Positions 1 to 5,684 of a stretch of DNA of 8,086 nt are shown here, one piece after another. Position 1 is the first letter of the stretch; each line of letters begins with the position of its first letter. The notes beneath the pieces were generated by a model. It had not been told where the DNA came from and made no database searches. It saw nothing but the letters and a program-made list of their open reading frames with translations. The translations under genes and the position numbers were made by a program. The stretch covers positions 1-8,086 of the forward strand of contig JANQGB010000765.1 of the NCBI GenBank assembly GCA_028277545.1. The letters are read 5' to 3'. Source of the DNA: Phycisphaerae bacterium (lineage in GTDB: Bacteria; Planctomycetota; Phycisphaerae; UBA1845).

Positions 1-835
1 CCAGGTAGAAAGCCCAGAGCATCGGGGTCAGGGCGAGCAACGCCGCCACCGCGGCAGCCAGGCGGCCCCAGTCGCGCCGCTGCCGGTATGACTGGATGCT
101 GCCGATGACTACTCCGGCCGCAACCAGCAGGCCCGGGACGAGGCAGGCCGCCAGGAACAACGGGTTGCCAATCGGGTACGACGCCCGCAGCGTCGGGTTG
201 CGCTGGTCGTGATACGAGATGGCCAGCAGCGCGGTCAGCACGCTGACTATGACCAGGGCATAGGCGCTGGCCCGGGCGGTGACCCGGTTCAGCCCCAACC
301 CCAAGCCGAAAGCCCACATCAGCTGGACCGCCAGCACGATGGCACCACCCAGCGCATACTGCCGCTGAGTGCCGGACCACAGCGGGCTGGCCAGGGCCCA
401 CAGAGCGAAGGCCAGCATCAGGAACTGCGCCGCCACCAGCGGCGTAATCTGCTTCTTTTTGACGGATGCACCTGCCTCGGTCTGATCCGCCGAGATGACC
501 GTGGTGTCCTCCTCGGACACTGCGTCACCGGCCCGCGGGCGTATACCCAGGGCAAAGGCCAGCGTCAGCATGGCCAGGGCGGATCCGATACCGAAGACCA
601 GGGCCTTGATCTCCACGCCTTTCGAGGTCGTCTGGGTGAACTGCAGGTTAAGCACCTGCACGACAGCGCGCAGCGGCGAGTCGGCCCCCCACTCGACGGC
701 CCCGTCGTGCAGCATCTGGCGGTATGGCCCGCTGGTCAGCAGACAACTGCCCGCCAGGGTAGCCGCCACCAGGCAAACCATGACCACGTGCAGCGGCTTG
801 ATCTCGTCGGGGTCGGTGATCCGGATGACTTTCAT
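1..835 (-). CDS. O-antigen ligase-type polytopic membrane protein, partial (3' end outside window)
   Basis: The first 278 codons of this gene are present and it continues past the left edge. The frame opens at ATG (833-835) with a GGAAGA-type ribosome binding site about 10 nt upstream. About seven hydrophobic segments are visible, near residues 15-35, 76-98, 130-152, 160-182, 190-207, 221-246 and 258-278. Segments 2 and 3 are separated by an acidic hydrophilic loop at 100-128. Two patterns recall the Wzy_C/O-antigen ligase family: A-L-A-S-P-L-W-S near 147-154, like the family's W-x-x-x-S-x-x-W-S, and P-I-G-N-P-L-F-L-A near 221-229, like the G-T-F-G-N-P-N-x-L-A motif. Members of that family move or polymerise glycan chains at the inner membrane. 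The catalytic periplasmic loop would lie beyond the window, so the family call is inference. It lies 53 nt downstream of the adenosyltransferase gene and is probably co-transcribed with it. Another multi-pass membrane protein cannot be excluded. Confidence 0.62.
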   Translation of the reverse strand, partial: MKVIRITDPDEIKPLHVVMVCLVAATLAGSCLLTSGPYRQMLHDGAVEWGADSPLRAVVQVLNLQFTQTTSKGVEIKALVFGIGSALAMLTLAFALGIRPRAGDAVSEEDTTVISADQTEAGASVKKKQITPLVAAQFLMLAFALWALASPLWSGTQRQYALGGAIVLAVQLMWAFGLGLGLNRVTARASAYALVIVSVLTALLAISYHDQRNPTLRASYPIGNPLFLAACLVPGLLVAAGVVIGSIQSYRQRRDWGRLAAAVAALLALTPMLWAFYL

Positions 836-864
836 GTATCGAGAATCTTCCAGCAGTGGACCGT

Positions 865-884
865 GCCGGCGGTGAGCCGCCGGC
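865..884 (-). other. Perfect 8-bp stem-loop between adenosyltransferase and membrane-protein genes
   Basis: An inverted repeat with GCCGGCGG arms (865-872 and 877-884) encloses a 4-nt loop. It lies wholly in the 53-nt gap between the adenosyltransferase stop and the next start codon. No T-run follows on the minus strand, so it is not a standard intrinsic terminator. In an operon it could act as an mRNA-processing or stability hairpin, or uncouple translation of the two genes. The structure is seen directly; any role is inference. Confidence 0.4.
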
Positions 885-888
885 CGAT

Positions 889-1434
889 TCAGTCCTGGCG
901 TTGGCGCCAAACGACGTCCTCGATGCCGGCCTCACGGTTGGCCAGCCGGGCCCAGGCAAACAGCAGGTCGCTGAGGCGGTTGAGGAACGGGATCACCACC
1001 TGGCCTAACTCTTCACGCGCCGCGAGCCTAACCACCGCCCGCTCCGCCCGCCGTGAGATGGTACGCGCCAGATGCAGCCGCACCGCAAATTCGCAACCGC
1101 CGGGTAACACGAAGTTGGCCAGCGGCTCGACCTGCCGATCGGCGTCGTCTATCCAGCTCTCCAATTCCGTGACGTCCTGCTGCGCCAGCGGCGGCGTGGT
1201 CAGTTGCCCGTCAGGGTCGGCCAGCTCCGCCCCCAGCACGAACAACTGGTCCTGCAGATGCCGGATGCGGACCAGCCAGGCGTCATCCTGGCAGCCGGCG
1301 GCCGCCAGCCCCAGCGCGGCGTTGAGTTCGTCGACCTCGCCGTAGGCTGACACGCGCAGGTCATCCTTGCCGAGGCGTCGCCCGCCGGTGAGCCCCGTCT
1401 GCCCGTCGTCACCGCTCTTGGTGTATAGTTTCAT
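889..1434 (-). CDS. pduO: PduO-type cob(I)alamin (cob(I)yrinic acid a,c-diamide) adenosyltransferase
   Basis: This enzyme transfers the 5'-deoxyadenosyl group of ATP to cob(I)alamin, making adenosylcobalamin, the cofactor of enzymes such as methylmalonyl-CoA mutase. It is cytosolic and normally trimeric. Counting from the ATG at 1440, the family motifs appear in order: the N-terminal ATP loop YTKSGDDGQTGL (6-17), YGEVDELNAALG (33-44), FVLPGG (110-115), the Arg-rich helix RTISRRAERAVV (126-137) and FLNRLSDLLFAWAR (152-165). Its length of about 181-183 residues is normal for a single-domain PduO protein. I prefer the second Met (1434), because the family typically starts M-K-x-Y-T-K; the in-frame ATG at 1440 would add two residues. 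No clear Shine-Dalgarno site is visible, and a TATAAT box lies about 20 nt upstream, so the leader would be short. No other cobalamin gene or riboswitch is visible in the window, so pathway context is lacking. Confidence 0.95.
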   Translation of the reverse strand: MKLYTKSGDDGQTGLTGGRRLGKDDLRVSAYGEVDELNAALGLAAAGCQDDAWLVRIRHLQDQLFVLGAELADPDGQLTTPPLAQQDVTELESWIDDADRQVEPLANFVLPGGCEFAVRLHLARTISRRAERAVVRLAAREELGQVVIPFLNRLSDLLFAWARLANREAGIEDVVWRQRQD

Positions 1435-1460
1435 ACGCACTTGCCGTCTGAGCAGTTCGC

Positions 1461-1488
1461 ATTATAGACAGCGCATCACGCGCAGCAA
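1461..1488 (-). promoter_or_regulatory. Putative sigma70 promoter of the adenosyltransferase gene
   Basis: On the minus strand a perfect -10 hexamer TATAAT (1461-1466) lies 16 nt downstream of TTGCTG (1483-1488), a 3/6 match to TTGACA. Transcription would start near 1454, giving a leader of only about 15-20 nt before the adenosyltransferase start. This would give the gene and the membrane-protein gene behind it expression independent of purH. It is called by eye against the E. coli consensus. Confidence 0.45.
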
Positions 1489-1489
1489 T

Positions 1490-1511
1490 CGAGGCGACTT
1501 ACAGCGCCTCG
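1490..1511 (-). terminator. Possible purH-distal stem-loop (weak terminator or attenuator)
   Basis: A perfect 7-bp inverted repeat, CGAGGCG (1490-1496) and CGCCTCG (1505-1511) with an 8-nt loop, begins about 22 nt after the purH stop codon on the minus strand. The run that follows is ATTGCTG rather than a T-tract, so intrinsic termination would be weak. It abuts the -35 box of the downstream promoter, which fits a transcription-unit boundary. The hairpin is seen directly; termination is inferred. Confidence 0.35.
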
Positions 1512-1532
1512 GGGGGCGCCGAAAGCCGCGGT

Positions 1533-3992
1533 TCAATGCTTGAAGTGCCGTGTTCCGGTGAAGATCATCGCCAACCCGCGTTCGTTGCAGGCGGCGATGG
1601 TGTCAGCGTCACGCTTCGAGCCGCCCGGTTGGATGATGGCCCTCACCCCCGCATCCGCCAGAATGTCCGGCCCGTCGCGGAAGGGGAAGAATGCATCGGA
1701 GGCCGCCACCGAGCCGTTTAGCTGGTCTTCGTGCCCGTTCTCCTTGGCCAACCAGGTTGCGATCCGGCAGCTCATCACCCTGGACATCTGCCCGGCCCCG
1801 TTGCCGATGAGTCTGCCGTCTTTGCAGACAGTGATGGCGTTGCTCTTGGTGTGTTTGCACACCAGCCAGGCCAGGCGGAGGTCGGCCATCTCCTGCTCAG
1901 TGGGCTGGCGCTCGGTGACCACCTTCCAATGGTATTCGTTCAGTCCGACCAGGTCACGGTTCTGAACAAGCATGCCCCCGGCGATGCGCTTGAAGTCCAT
2001 CTCCTCCGGGTCAGGCGTGGTGGCCAGGTCTCCGACATCGAGCAGTCGGACCCGCTCGCCCCACTTCTTGCGCGTGCGGATGAGTTCGACGGCCTCTTCC
2101 TGGAACGTCGGTGCCAGCCAGACCTCGACGAAGAACCCGCCGGCACCGGCCTGCTTACCCCAGCGGCCGTAAGTGTCCATCACCGCTTCGGCGAACTCGC
2201 TGGTTATCTCGAAATCACAGGCCAGAATGCCGCCCATGGCCGCGTTGGGATCACCCAGGTATGCCTGCTGATAAGCTTCGACTGGATCCAAGCAAACGCC
2301 CACACCGCAAGCGTTCGTGTGCTTGATAAACACACACACAGCAGTGGATGGTGTGCCACCCAGGTCCGGCTGACCGGAAGCTTCTTCATGTGTGGCACCG
2401 GCATCTTGCCGGTGGGCAGTTTCTTCACTTGTGGCACCGGCATCTTGCCGGTGGGCAGTTTCTTCACTTGTGGCACCGGCATCCTGCCGGTGGGCAGTTT
2501 CTTCACTTGTGGCACCGGCATCCTGCCGGTGCAGGGCCTCTGCCCCACTGCCGGTGACGACTCCCCCAGCCTCAAAGCCAGCATCACTCTGCCAGACCCA
2601 ACTGTAATCGCTGCCCAGACCAGCCCGGCCCGGATTAGTGTCGATGTACTCGCAGGTCTCCCGAAACTCCTGTTCATGGCGCATGATTCGGTCCCAGTTC
2701 TCATCCAGCCACACGGGGCCAGTCCTTCCGAGGACCTTGTTGATCTGCTTGGCGCTGTAGCTCTTGATGCTGTGGAGGAGTTCGCCGAGGGAGACGGTCT
2801 CTCCGCCTTCATCGTGGTATGGGGTCAGCAGCATGTGCACGTGGTCGGGCATGACTACGGCTACGTGCAAGCTCATCTTCTGGCCGTGCCAGTACCGGCA
2901 GGAGTCGAGCACTATTTCCCTGGCCTGCTCCGGTAGTTCCCCCTCCCGCACCTTGAACGTAACGAAGTAGGTCCGCCCCGGAGTCTGGATGTGGGGCAGG
3001 TTTCGGCGGGTGTACCCTTCTTCGGCAAGCCTGTCCCACTTCGTACTGCACCGGCAAGATGCCGGTGCCACATTTTCACCGGCAGGATGCCGGTGCCACA
3101 CTCGCTCATGACACAGTTGAGCACCTGCCGCCGCTTGCCGGCTCAGCTCTGCGCACAGGTCAAGGGCGGCGTTCGCATCGGTGTAGTTGTTGAACGAAAG
3201 CTCTGCGGTGCATGCGTCATTTGCGGCGCATGCGTCCGCGGTTGTCAGGTCAAAGGCGCCCGGATCATCCCTAAGTTGTAGAAGTTCTCCGCTCTGATGC
3301 GGGTTTTCGCCATAGCGAGTGACACCCCAACTGTAAGCGCTGAGCACACGCAGCGATGGACAACGCTCATCGAGCAAACTGCGGCTCATCCACTCAGCGA
3401 TCTGGGCGTCGTAGTCGCAAGTGTCGCGAAATACGCGCCAAGCGTGCATCTCGAGAGCGCAGCCCATCGCCGCGCCGTCATTTGCAGACGTATCAACGTC
3501 TCCGCGCAGGTACAGCAGCGTGAAGTCGTAGTTGTCCGCCGACGGGACCGTCAGCACGTGCTTGTGATTCTTGGCGGCGGCTCGCAGCAGGCAGGGGCCG
3601 CCGATGTCGATCATCTCGATGGCCTGTTCGAAAGTGCAATCTGGTTGGGCGATGGTCTCCTCGAAGGGATAGAGGTTCACCACCACCATATCGATGGGCT
3701 CGATGCCCTGTTCGGCGAGTTGACGCATGTGGTCGGGGTTGTCGCGGTCGGCCAGGATGCCGGCGTGGATTCTGGGGTGGAGGGTCTTCACCCGGCCGTC
3801 CATCATCTCGGGGAAACCGGTGACCTCCTCGACCATGGTAACCGGGATGTGGTTCTCTCTGAGCAGCGCGGCGGTGCCGCCGGTGGAGATGACTTCAATC
3901 CCGAATTCGTCGACCAGGGCCCGGGCGAAGTCAACGATTCCCGTCTTGTCGTAGACGCTGATAAGTGCGCGGCGAATCTTCTTGTCAGGCAT
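1533..3992 (-). CDS. purH: Bifunctional AICAR formyltransferase/IMP cyclohydrolase (PurH) with an in-frame RAYT transposase inserted in its second domain
   Basis: PurH catalyses the last two steps of IMP synthesis in the cytosol: formylation of AICAR with 10-formyl-THF, then cyclisation to IMP. The cyclohydrolase half is complete, with VISTGGT (34-40), GRVKTLHPRIHAGIL (66-80), NLYPFEETI (106-114) and IDIGGPCLLRAAAKNH (128-143). The transformylase half begins with RYGENPHQ (227-233 region) and ELSFNNYTDANAALDL (264-279). It resumes after the insert with FIKHTNACGVGV (555-566, catalytic K557-H558), DPNAAMGG (581-588), CKHTKSNAI (712-720) and a normal C-terminus with ASDAFFPF, IIQPGGS and FTGTRHFKH. 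Residues about 294-547 are foreign: two REP palindromes, a RAYT transposase domain, then four 13-residue repeats. The frame is unbroken at 819 codons against about 510-530 in typical bacterial PurH, and removing the insert leaves about 565. The ATG at 3992 has AGGA 7 nt upstream. It lies 33 nt behind the PQQ lipoprotein gene. The family call is certain; whether the fusion is active is unknown. Confidence 0.95.
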   Translation of the reverse strand: MPDKKIRRALISVYDKTGIVDFARALVDEFGIEVISTGGTAALLRENHIPVTMVEEVTGFPEMMDGRVKTLHPRIHAGILADRDNPDHMRQLAEQGIEPIDMVVVNLYPFEETIAQPDCTFEQAIEMIDIGGPCLLRAAAKNHKHVLTVPSADNYDFTLLYLRGDVDTSANDGAAMGCALEMHAWRVFRDTCDYDAQIAEWMSRSLLDERCPSLRVLSAYSWGVTRYGENPHQSGELLQLRDDPGAFDLTTADACAANDACTAELSFNNYTDANAALDLCAELSRQAAAGAQLCHERVWHRHPAGENVAPASCRCSTKWDRLAEEGYTRRNLPHIQTPGRTYFVTFKVREGELPEQAREIVLDSCRYWHGQKMSLHVAVVMPDHVHMLLTPYHDEGGETVSLGELLHSIKSYSAKQINKVLGRTGPVWLDENWDRIMRHEQEFRETCEYIDTNPGRAGLGSDYSWVWQSDAGFEAGGVVTGSGAEALHRQDAGATSEETAHRQDAGATSEETAHRQDAGATSEETAHRQDAGATHEEASGQPDLGGTPSTAVCVFIKHTNACGVGVCLDPVEAYQQAYLGDPNAAMGGILACDFEITSEFAEAVMDTYGRWGKQAGAGGFFVEVWLAPTFQEEAVELIRTRKKWGERVRLLDVGDLATTPDPEEMDFKRIAGGMLVQNRDLVGLNEYHWKVVTERQPTEQEMADLRLAWLVCKHTKSNAITVCKDGRLIGNGAGQMSRVMSCRIATWLAKENGHEDQLNGSVAASDAFFPFRDGPDILADAGVRAIIQPGGSKRDADTIAACNERGLAMIFTGTRHFKH
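2353..2391. repeat. Probable decayed fifth REP unit at the distal end of array A
   Basis: The 39 bp immediately before the first perfect unit match it without gaps at 24 of 39 positions by my hand count, including GTG-CACC at the start and a TTCTTCA block at the end. The palindrome itself is no longer intact. If real, it puts the cassette edge near 2352, where PurH similarity resumes within a few codons. Confidence 0.45.
2392..2531. repeat. REP array A: four tandem 39-bp units with CACCGGC-N5-GCCGGTG hairpins
   Basis: Units begin at 2392, 2431, 2470 and 2509, each 39 bp apart. Every unit carries a 7-bp stem with a 5-nt loop: cores at 2396-2414, 2435-2453, 2474-2492 and 2513-2531. The loop is ATCTT in the first two and ATCCT in the last two. 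A 16-bp linker including TTTCTTCACTT separates the cores and is essentially identical each time. Read in the PurH frame, the unit encodes the 13-residue repeat HRQDAGATSEETA. A half-site CTGCCGGTG sits just beyond the last unit near 2548-2556. Confidence 0.95.
2559..3047 (-). other. RAYT (Y1/HUH, TnpA-REP) transposase domain embedded in the purH reading frame
   Basis: PurH-frame residues about 316-478 form a complete RAYT-type domain. It starts with RRNLPHIQTPGRTYFVTF (329-346), the first strand of the family. The HUH motif MPDHVHMLL (381-389) carries metal-binding H384 and H386. The helix SIKSYSAKQIN (408-418) carries the probable catalytic nucleophile Y412. GPVWLDENWDRIMRHEQEF (425-443) and the C-terminal EYIDTNPGRAGL (448-459) are typical of the family. 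RAYTs nick and rejoin single-stranded REP DNA through a phosphotyrosine link. No catalytic residue is obviously lost. There is no ATG between the cassette edge and the domain; GTG codons at residues 298 and 308 are the only standard alternative starts, and both lie inside REP sequence. No stop codon ends the domain before it runs through the REP array and back into PurH. Confidence 0.88.
3049..3095. repeat. REP pair B: two palindromes in inverted orientation relative to array A
   Basis: Cores CACCGGC-AAGAT-GCCGGTG (3049-3067) and CACCGGC-AGGAT-GCCGGTG (3077-3095) are each followed by CCACA. They are therefore the reverse complement of the array A units, which are preceded by TGTGG. Their 28-bp spacing is not a multiple of three, so the two copies are read in different frames (WHRHPAGE, then APASCRC), yet the purH frame stays open through both. 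They flank the 5' end of the RAYT segment. Confidence 0.93.
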
Positions 3993-4025
3993 TTTGGTCC
4001 TGTACGTTGTGTGGTTACGGCGCTG

Positions 4026-5306
4026 CTAGTGACCTCCCACGGGAGCGACGTTGCTGCGGCTGCGTAGCGGATCGTCAGCCGGGGACTCCCCGGGGGACGA
4101 CTCTCCGAGTGAGACCTCGTCGCCTGCGGCGGCCGGTTGGTCGCCGTAACGCAGGCGGGCCCGAATGGCCGCGAGTTCGCTCAGGGTCAGATACGGCACC
4201 CGGGCCGGCCGCAGACAGACCATTCGGTTGTCGTTCGAGAGCAGGTAGATCGCGTCACCGGCCGGATTGGGTACGACGATACGCACCTCCGGCAGGGCCA
4301 GCGCCCCGTGCTTATCTCCCGAGAGAGCGTCCAGCACCAGCAGGCGCTGCCTCTGGCCCGCCGCCAGCGTATACAGAACGTCGCCATCGCGGCTGATGAA
4401 CATGTCGGCCTCGGCAGAGTGCCACAGCCGCTGGCCGCTGTCGGCCTCGAAGGCGAACAGCCCGCCCTCCGGGCCAGGCTGGAATACCGTCCCCTCAGAC
4501 ACGACCGGGGCGTCCCGCAAGGGCAAGGGAAGCCACTTGCGCCACAGCGTGCGGCCCGCTTCCCGGTCCAGACGGCAGAGCGACCGGTCGGCGCTGGCGA
4601 TGTACACGCTGGTCTCATCCACGAGCAGGTCTGCCAGGATGGGCCCGTAGTTGCGGCGTTCCCAGTTCCGAACCCGGTTGTGAGCTACGCAAGAGTAGAC
4701 GTCTCCACCTTCAGAGGCGAAGAACAGGTTGTAGCCGTCGTACAACGGTCGGGCGCGAACCGGCCCCTGGGCGACCACCCGCCAGACCGGAATCGCGCGG
4801 CCCCGCGGAGCCGGATTCCACCGCAGGGCATATATGTGCCCGTCACTGCTGCCGACGAAGATTCGTCGCGCGTCCCCCACCGCCGGCGATGCGGGCGGGA
4901 AGTCGATGTCAAACCGGTCCAGGGCCGTGCCGTTGAGGCGATCGAGAACGTGGACCCGCTTGCCGGCGATCAGCACTACGGGACCAGGACCGTCCTCCAT
5001 CAGCAGGTGCGACGGCGGCAGAATGATCTGTCCGCGGTCGGCCAGGGGATAGCTCCACATCGAAAGGCCCGATTCGGCGTCGGTGGCCGCCACGTTGCCT
5101 TCCCGCGTCACGACGTAGAGCGTCCCATCCAGCAGGGTTACGGAAGCGGCCTGATCGCCTCGCGGCAAGGGCAGCTCGGCTTCCCAGTAGCGCTGCAACT
5201 CGACCGCCCGCAGGTCGGCGGCGGGCAGGAAATCACTCGAATCGGGCACGTATTGCTGCCCGCTACAGGCTGCGACGAGCAGCCCGGCCAGTGTTGTCCA
5301 CATCAT
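4026..5306 (-). CDS. PQQ-like beta-propeller lipoprotein
   Basis: This 426-aa protein has a very short signal ending in the lipobox L-V-A-A-C (acylated C14), so it should be membrane-anchored and face the periplasm. The body shows about eight propeller-type repeats of the pattern (L/V)YVAS-x-DG-x-(V/L)-x-AL-x-(A)-x-(S/T)G-x-x-x-W. They start near residues 61, 109, 148, 192, 232, 271, 308 and 351; TSVYIASADRSLCRLD (232-247) and EGGLFAFEADSGQRLW (280-295) are clear examples. The fold resembles BamB and PQQ-dependent dehydrogenase propellers. I see no reason to assign PQQ binding or enzyme activity, and a scaffold or BamB-like role is only a possibility. The C-terminus (395-426) is low-complexity Ser/Pro/Asp-rich. 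The start is fixed: an in-frame TGA lies two codons upstream of the tandem ATG ATG, and AAGGAG and GAGGA precede it. The signal n-region has no basic residue, which is unusual. Confidence 0.85.
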   Translation of the reverse strand: MMWTTLAGLLVAACSGQQYVPDSSDFLPAADLRAVELQRYWEAELPLPRGDQAASVTLLDGTLYVVTREGNVAATDAESGLSMWSYPLADRGQIILPPSHLLMEDGPGPVVLIAGKRVHVLDRLNGTALDRFDIDFPPASPAVGDARRIFVGSSDGHIYALRWNPAPRGRAIPVWRVVAQGPVRARPLYDGYNLFFASEGGDVYSCVAHNRVRNWERRNYGPILADLLVDETSVYIASADRSLCRLDREAGRTLWRKWLPLPLRDAPVVSEGTVFQPGPEGGLFAFEADSGQRLWHSAEADMFISRDGDVLYTLAAGQRQRLLVLDALSGDKHGALALPEVRIVVPNPAGDAIYLLSNDNRMVCLRPARVPYLTLSELAAIRARLRYGDQPAAAGDEVSLGESSPGESPADDPLRSRSNVAPVGGH

Positions 5307-5354
5307 TCCTCAGCTTCTCCTTCGACATAACGGCGGGGCAGCGGGCGGGGCGAG

Positions 5355-5651
5355 CTAGGCGCGACCCCGCAAGGTACACCCGTGGAGACGCTCCCAGCGA
5401 TCCAGCTCATCGATGACCCGCAGGTGGCGGTCGATGGTCTCAATCAGGCGGGGCGAAGGCGGCACGACGTCGAATACGTGCGGCTTGGATTCCCGCCGGG
5501 CGGTCAGATCGTTGCAGAAATCCTCCCAACTTCCCTCGTACAGGGCGTCCCGCAGGTCCACCAGCATCTGTTGCTCATCCGTCAACTCCGGCGGACCGTC
5601 CGGAGACGGACCGGGGAGCGGCAGCGGCGAATCTTGCGGTGTATCCGACAC
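5355..5651 (-). CDS. Conserved-looking small protein of unknown function (98 aa)
   Basis: This is a cytosolic-type protein with no signal or membrane segment and no family I recognise. Residues 1-25 are Pro/Ser/Asp-rich and probably disordered. Residues 25-55 (DEQQMLVDLRDALYEGSWEDF) and 66-90 (SPRLIETIDRHLRVIDELDRWERL) look like two amphipathic helices joined by a short segment. It starts with GTG (5649-5651), with the good ribosome binding site GAGGTGA 4-5 nt upstream; no in-frame ATG near the start would keep the helical core. The start lies about 27 nt downstream of a well-matched promoter, and the gene ends 48 nt before the PQQ lipoprotein, so it heads the operon. Position, ribosome binding site and codon composition support a real gene. 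The function is unknown. Confidence 0.7.
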   Translation of the reverse strand: MSDTPQDSPLPLPGPSPDGPPELTDEQQMLVDLRDALYEGSWEDFCNDLTARRESKPHVFDVVPPSPRLIETIDRHLRVIDELDRWERLHGCTLRGRA

Positions 5652-5684
5652 AATTCACCTCGCGGGCCCACGTTGTCGCCCGTC

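Larger units (their letters stand above)
2353..3101 (-). mobile_element. REP/RAYT cassette: HUH transposase flanked by inverted REP palindromes, inserted in purH
   Basis: The cassette occupies about 750 bp inside purH. From the purH 5' side it contains two REP palindromes (3049-3095), a RAYT coding segment (about 2559-3047), four REP units in the opposite orientation (2392-2531) and what looks like a decayed fifth unit (2353-2391). REPs in opposite orientation on either side of a RAYT gene is the usual arrangement of such units, in which the transposase recognises the palindromes. The ends are estimates from where PurH similarity stops and REP sequence begins. No target-site duplication is evident, as expected for HUH single-strand transposition. 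The transposase is on the same strand and in the same frame as purH. Confidence 0.85.

Noticed and set aside
209..1345. 378-codon plus-strand frame across the left part of the window
   Set aside because: It spans two unrelated minus-strand genes in antisense and their gap, is rich in Gln/Arg/Ser, and has no ribosome binding site or family pattern.
2331..2340. (CA)5 microsatellite in purH as a possible phase-variation tract
   Set aside because: It is only five dinucleotide units, within the conserved strand A-V-C-V-F-I-K-H, and too short to suggest slippage-based switching.
2392..2531. CRISPR-like array of four repeats
   Set aside because: The units are head-to-tail copies with identical 16-bp linkers, not unique spacers. 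The palindrome recurs inverted on the other side of a RAYT, so this is a REP array.
2204..2812. 202-codon minus-strand frame overlapping the RAYT
   Set aside because: It is out of frame with the conserved HUH and PurH motifs, and its TGKMPVPQ repeats are REP translation in an alternative frame.
1731..2936. 401-codon plus-strand frame opposite purH
   Set aside because: It is antisense to clear PurH/RAYT coding sequence, has no recognisable protein features, and its repetitive GILPVG segment is just the REP array in another frame.
2353..3101. Intein or homing-endonuclease insertion in PurH
   Set aside because: The insert begins and ends in REP sequence, with no Cys/Ser splice-junction block, no C-terminal His-Asn and no LAGLIDADG or HNH motif. 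Its only enzyme domain is an HUH transposase.
2340..3115. Target-site duplication at the cassette edges
   Set aside because: Comparing the flanks near 2350 and 3105 shows only loose CTGTGT-like similarity and no convincing direct repeat, which fits HUH transposition.
4137..5330. 397-codon plus-strand frame opposite the PQQ lipoprotein
   Set aside because: It is a GC-driven antisense frame; the minus strand carries a lipobox, ribosome binding site and eight propeller repeats.
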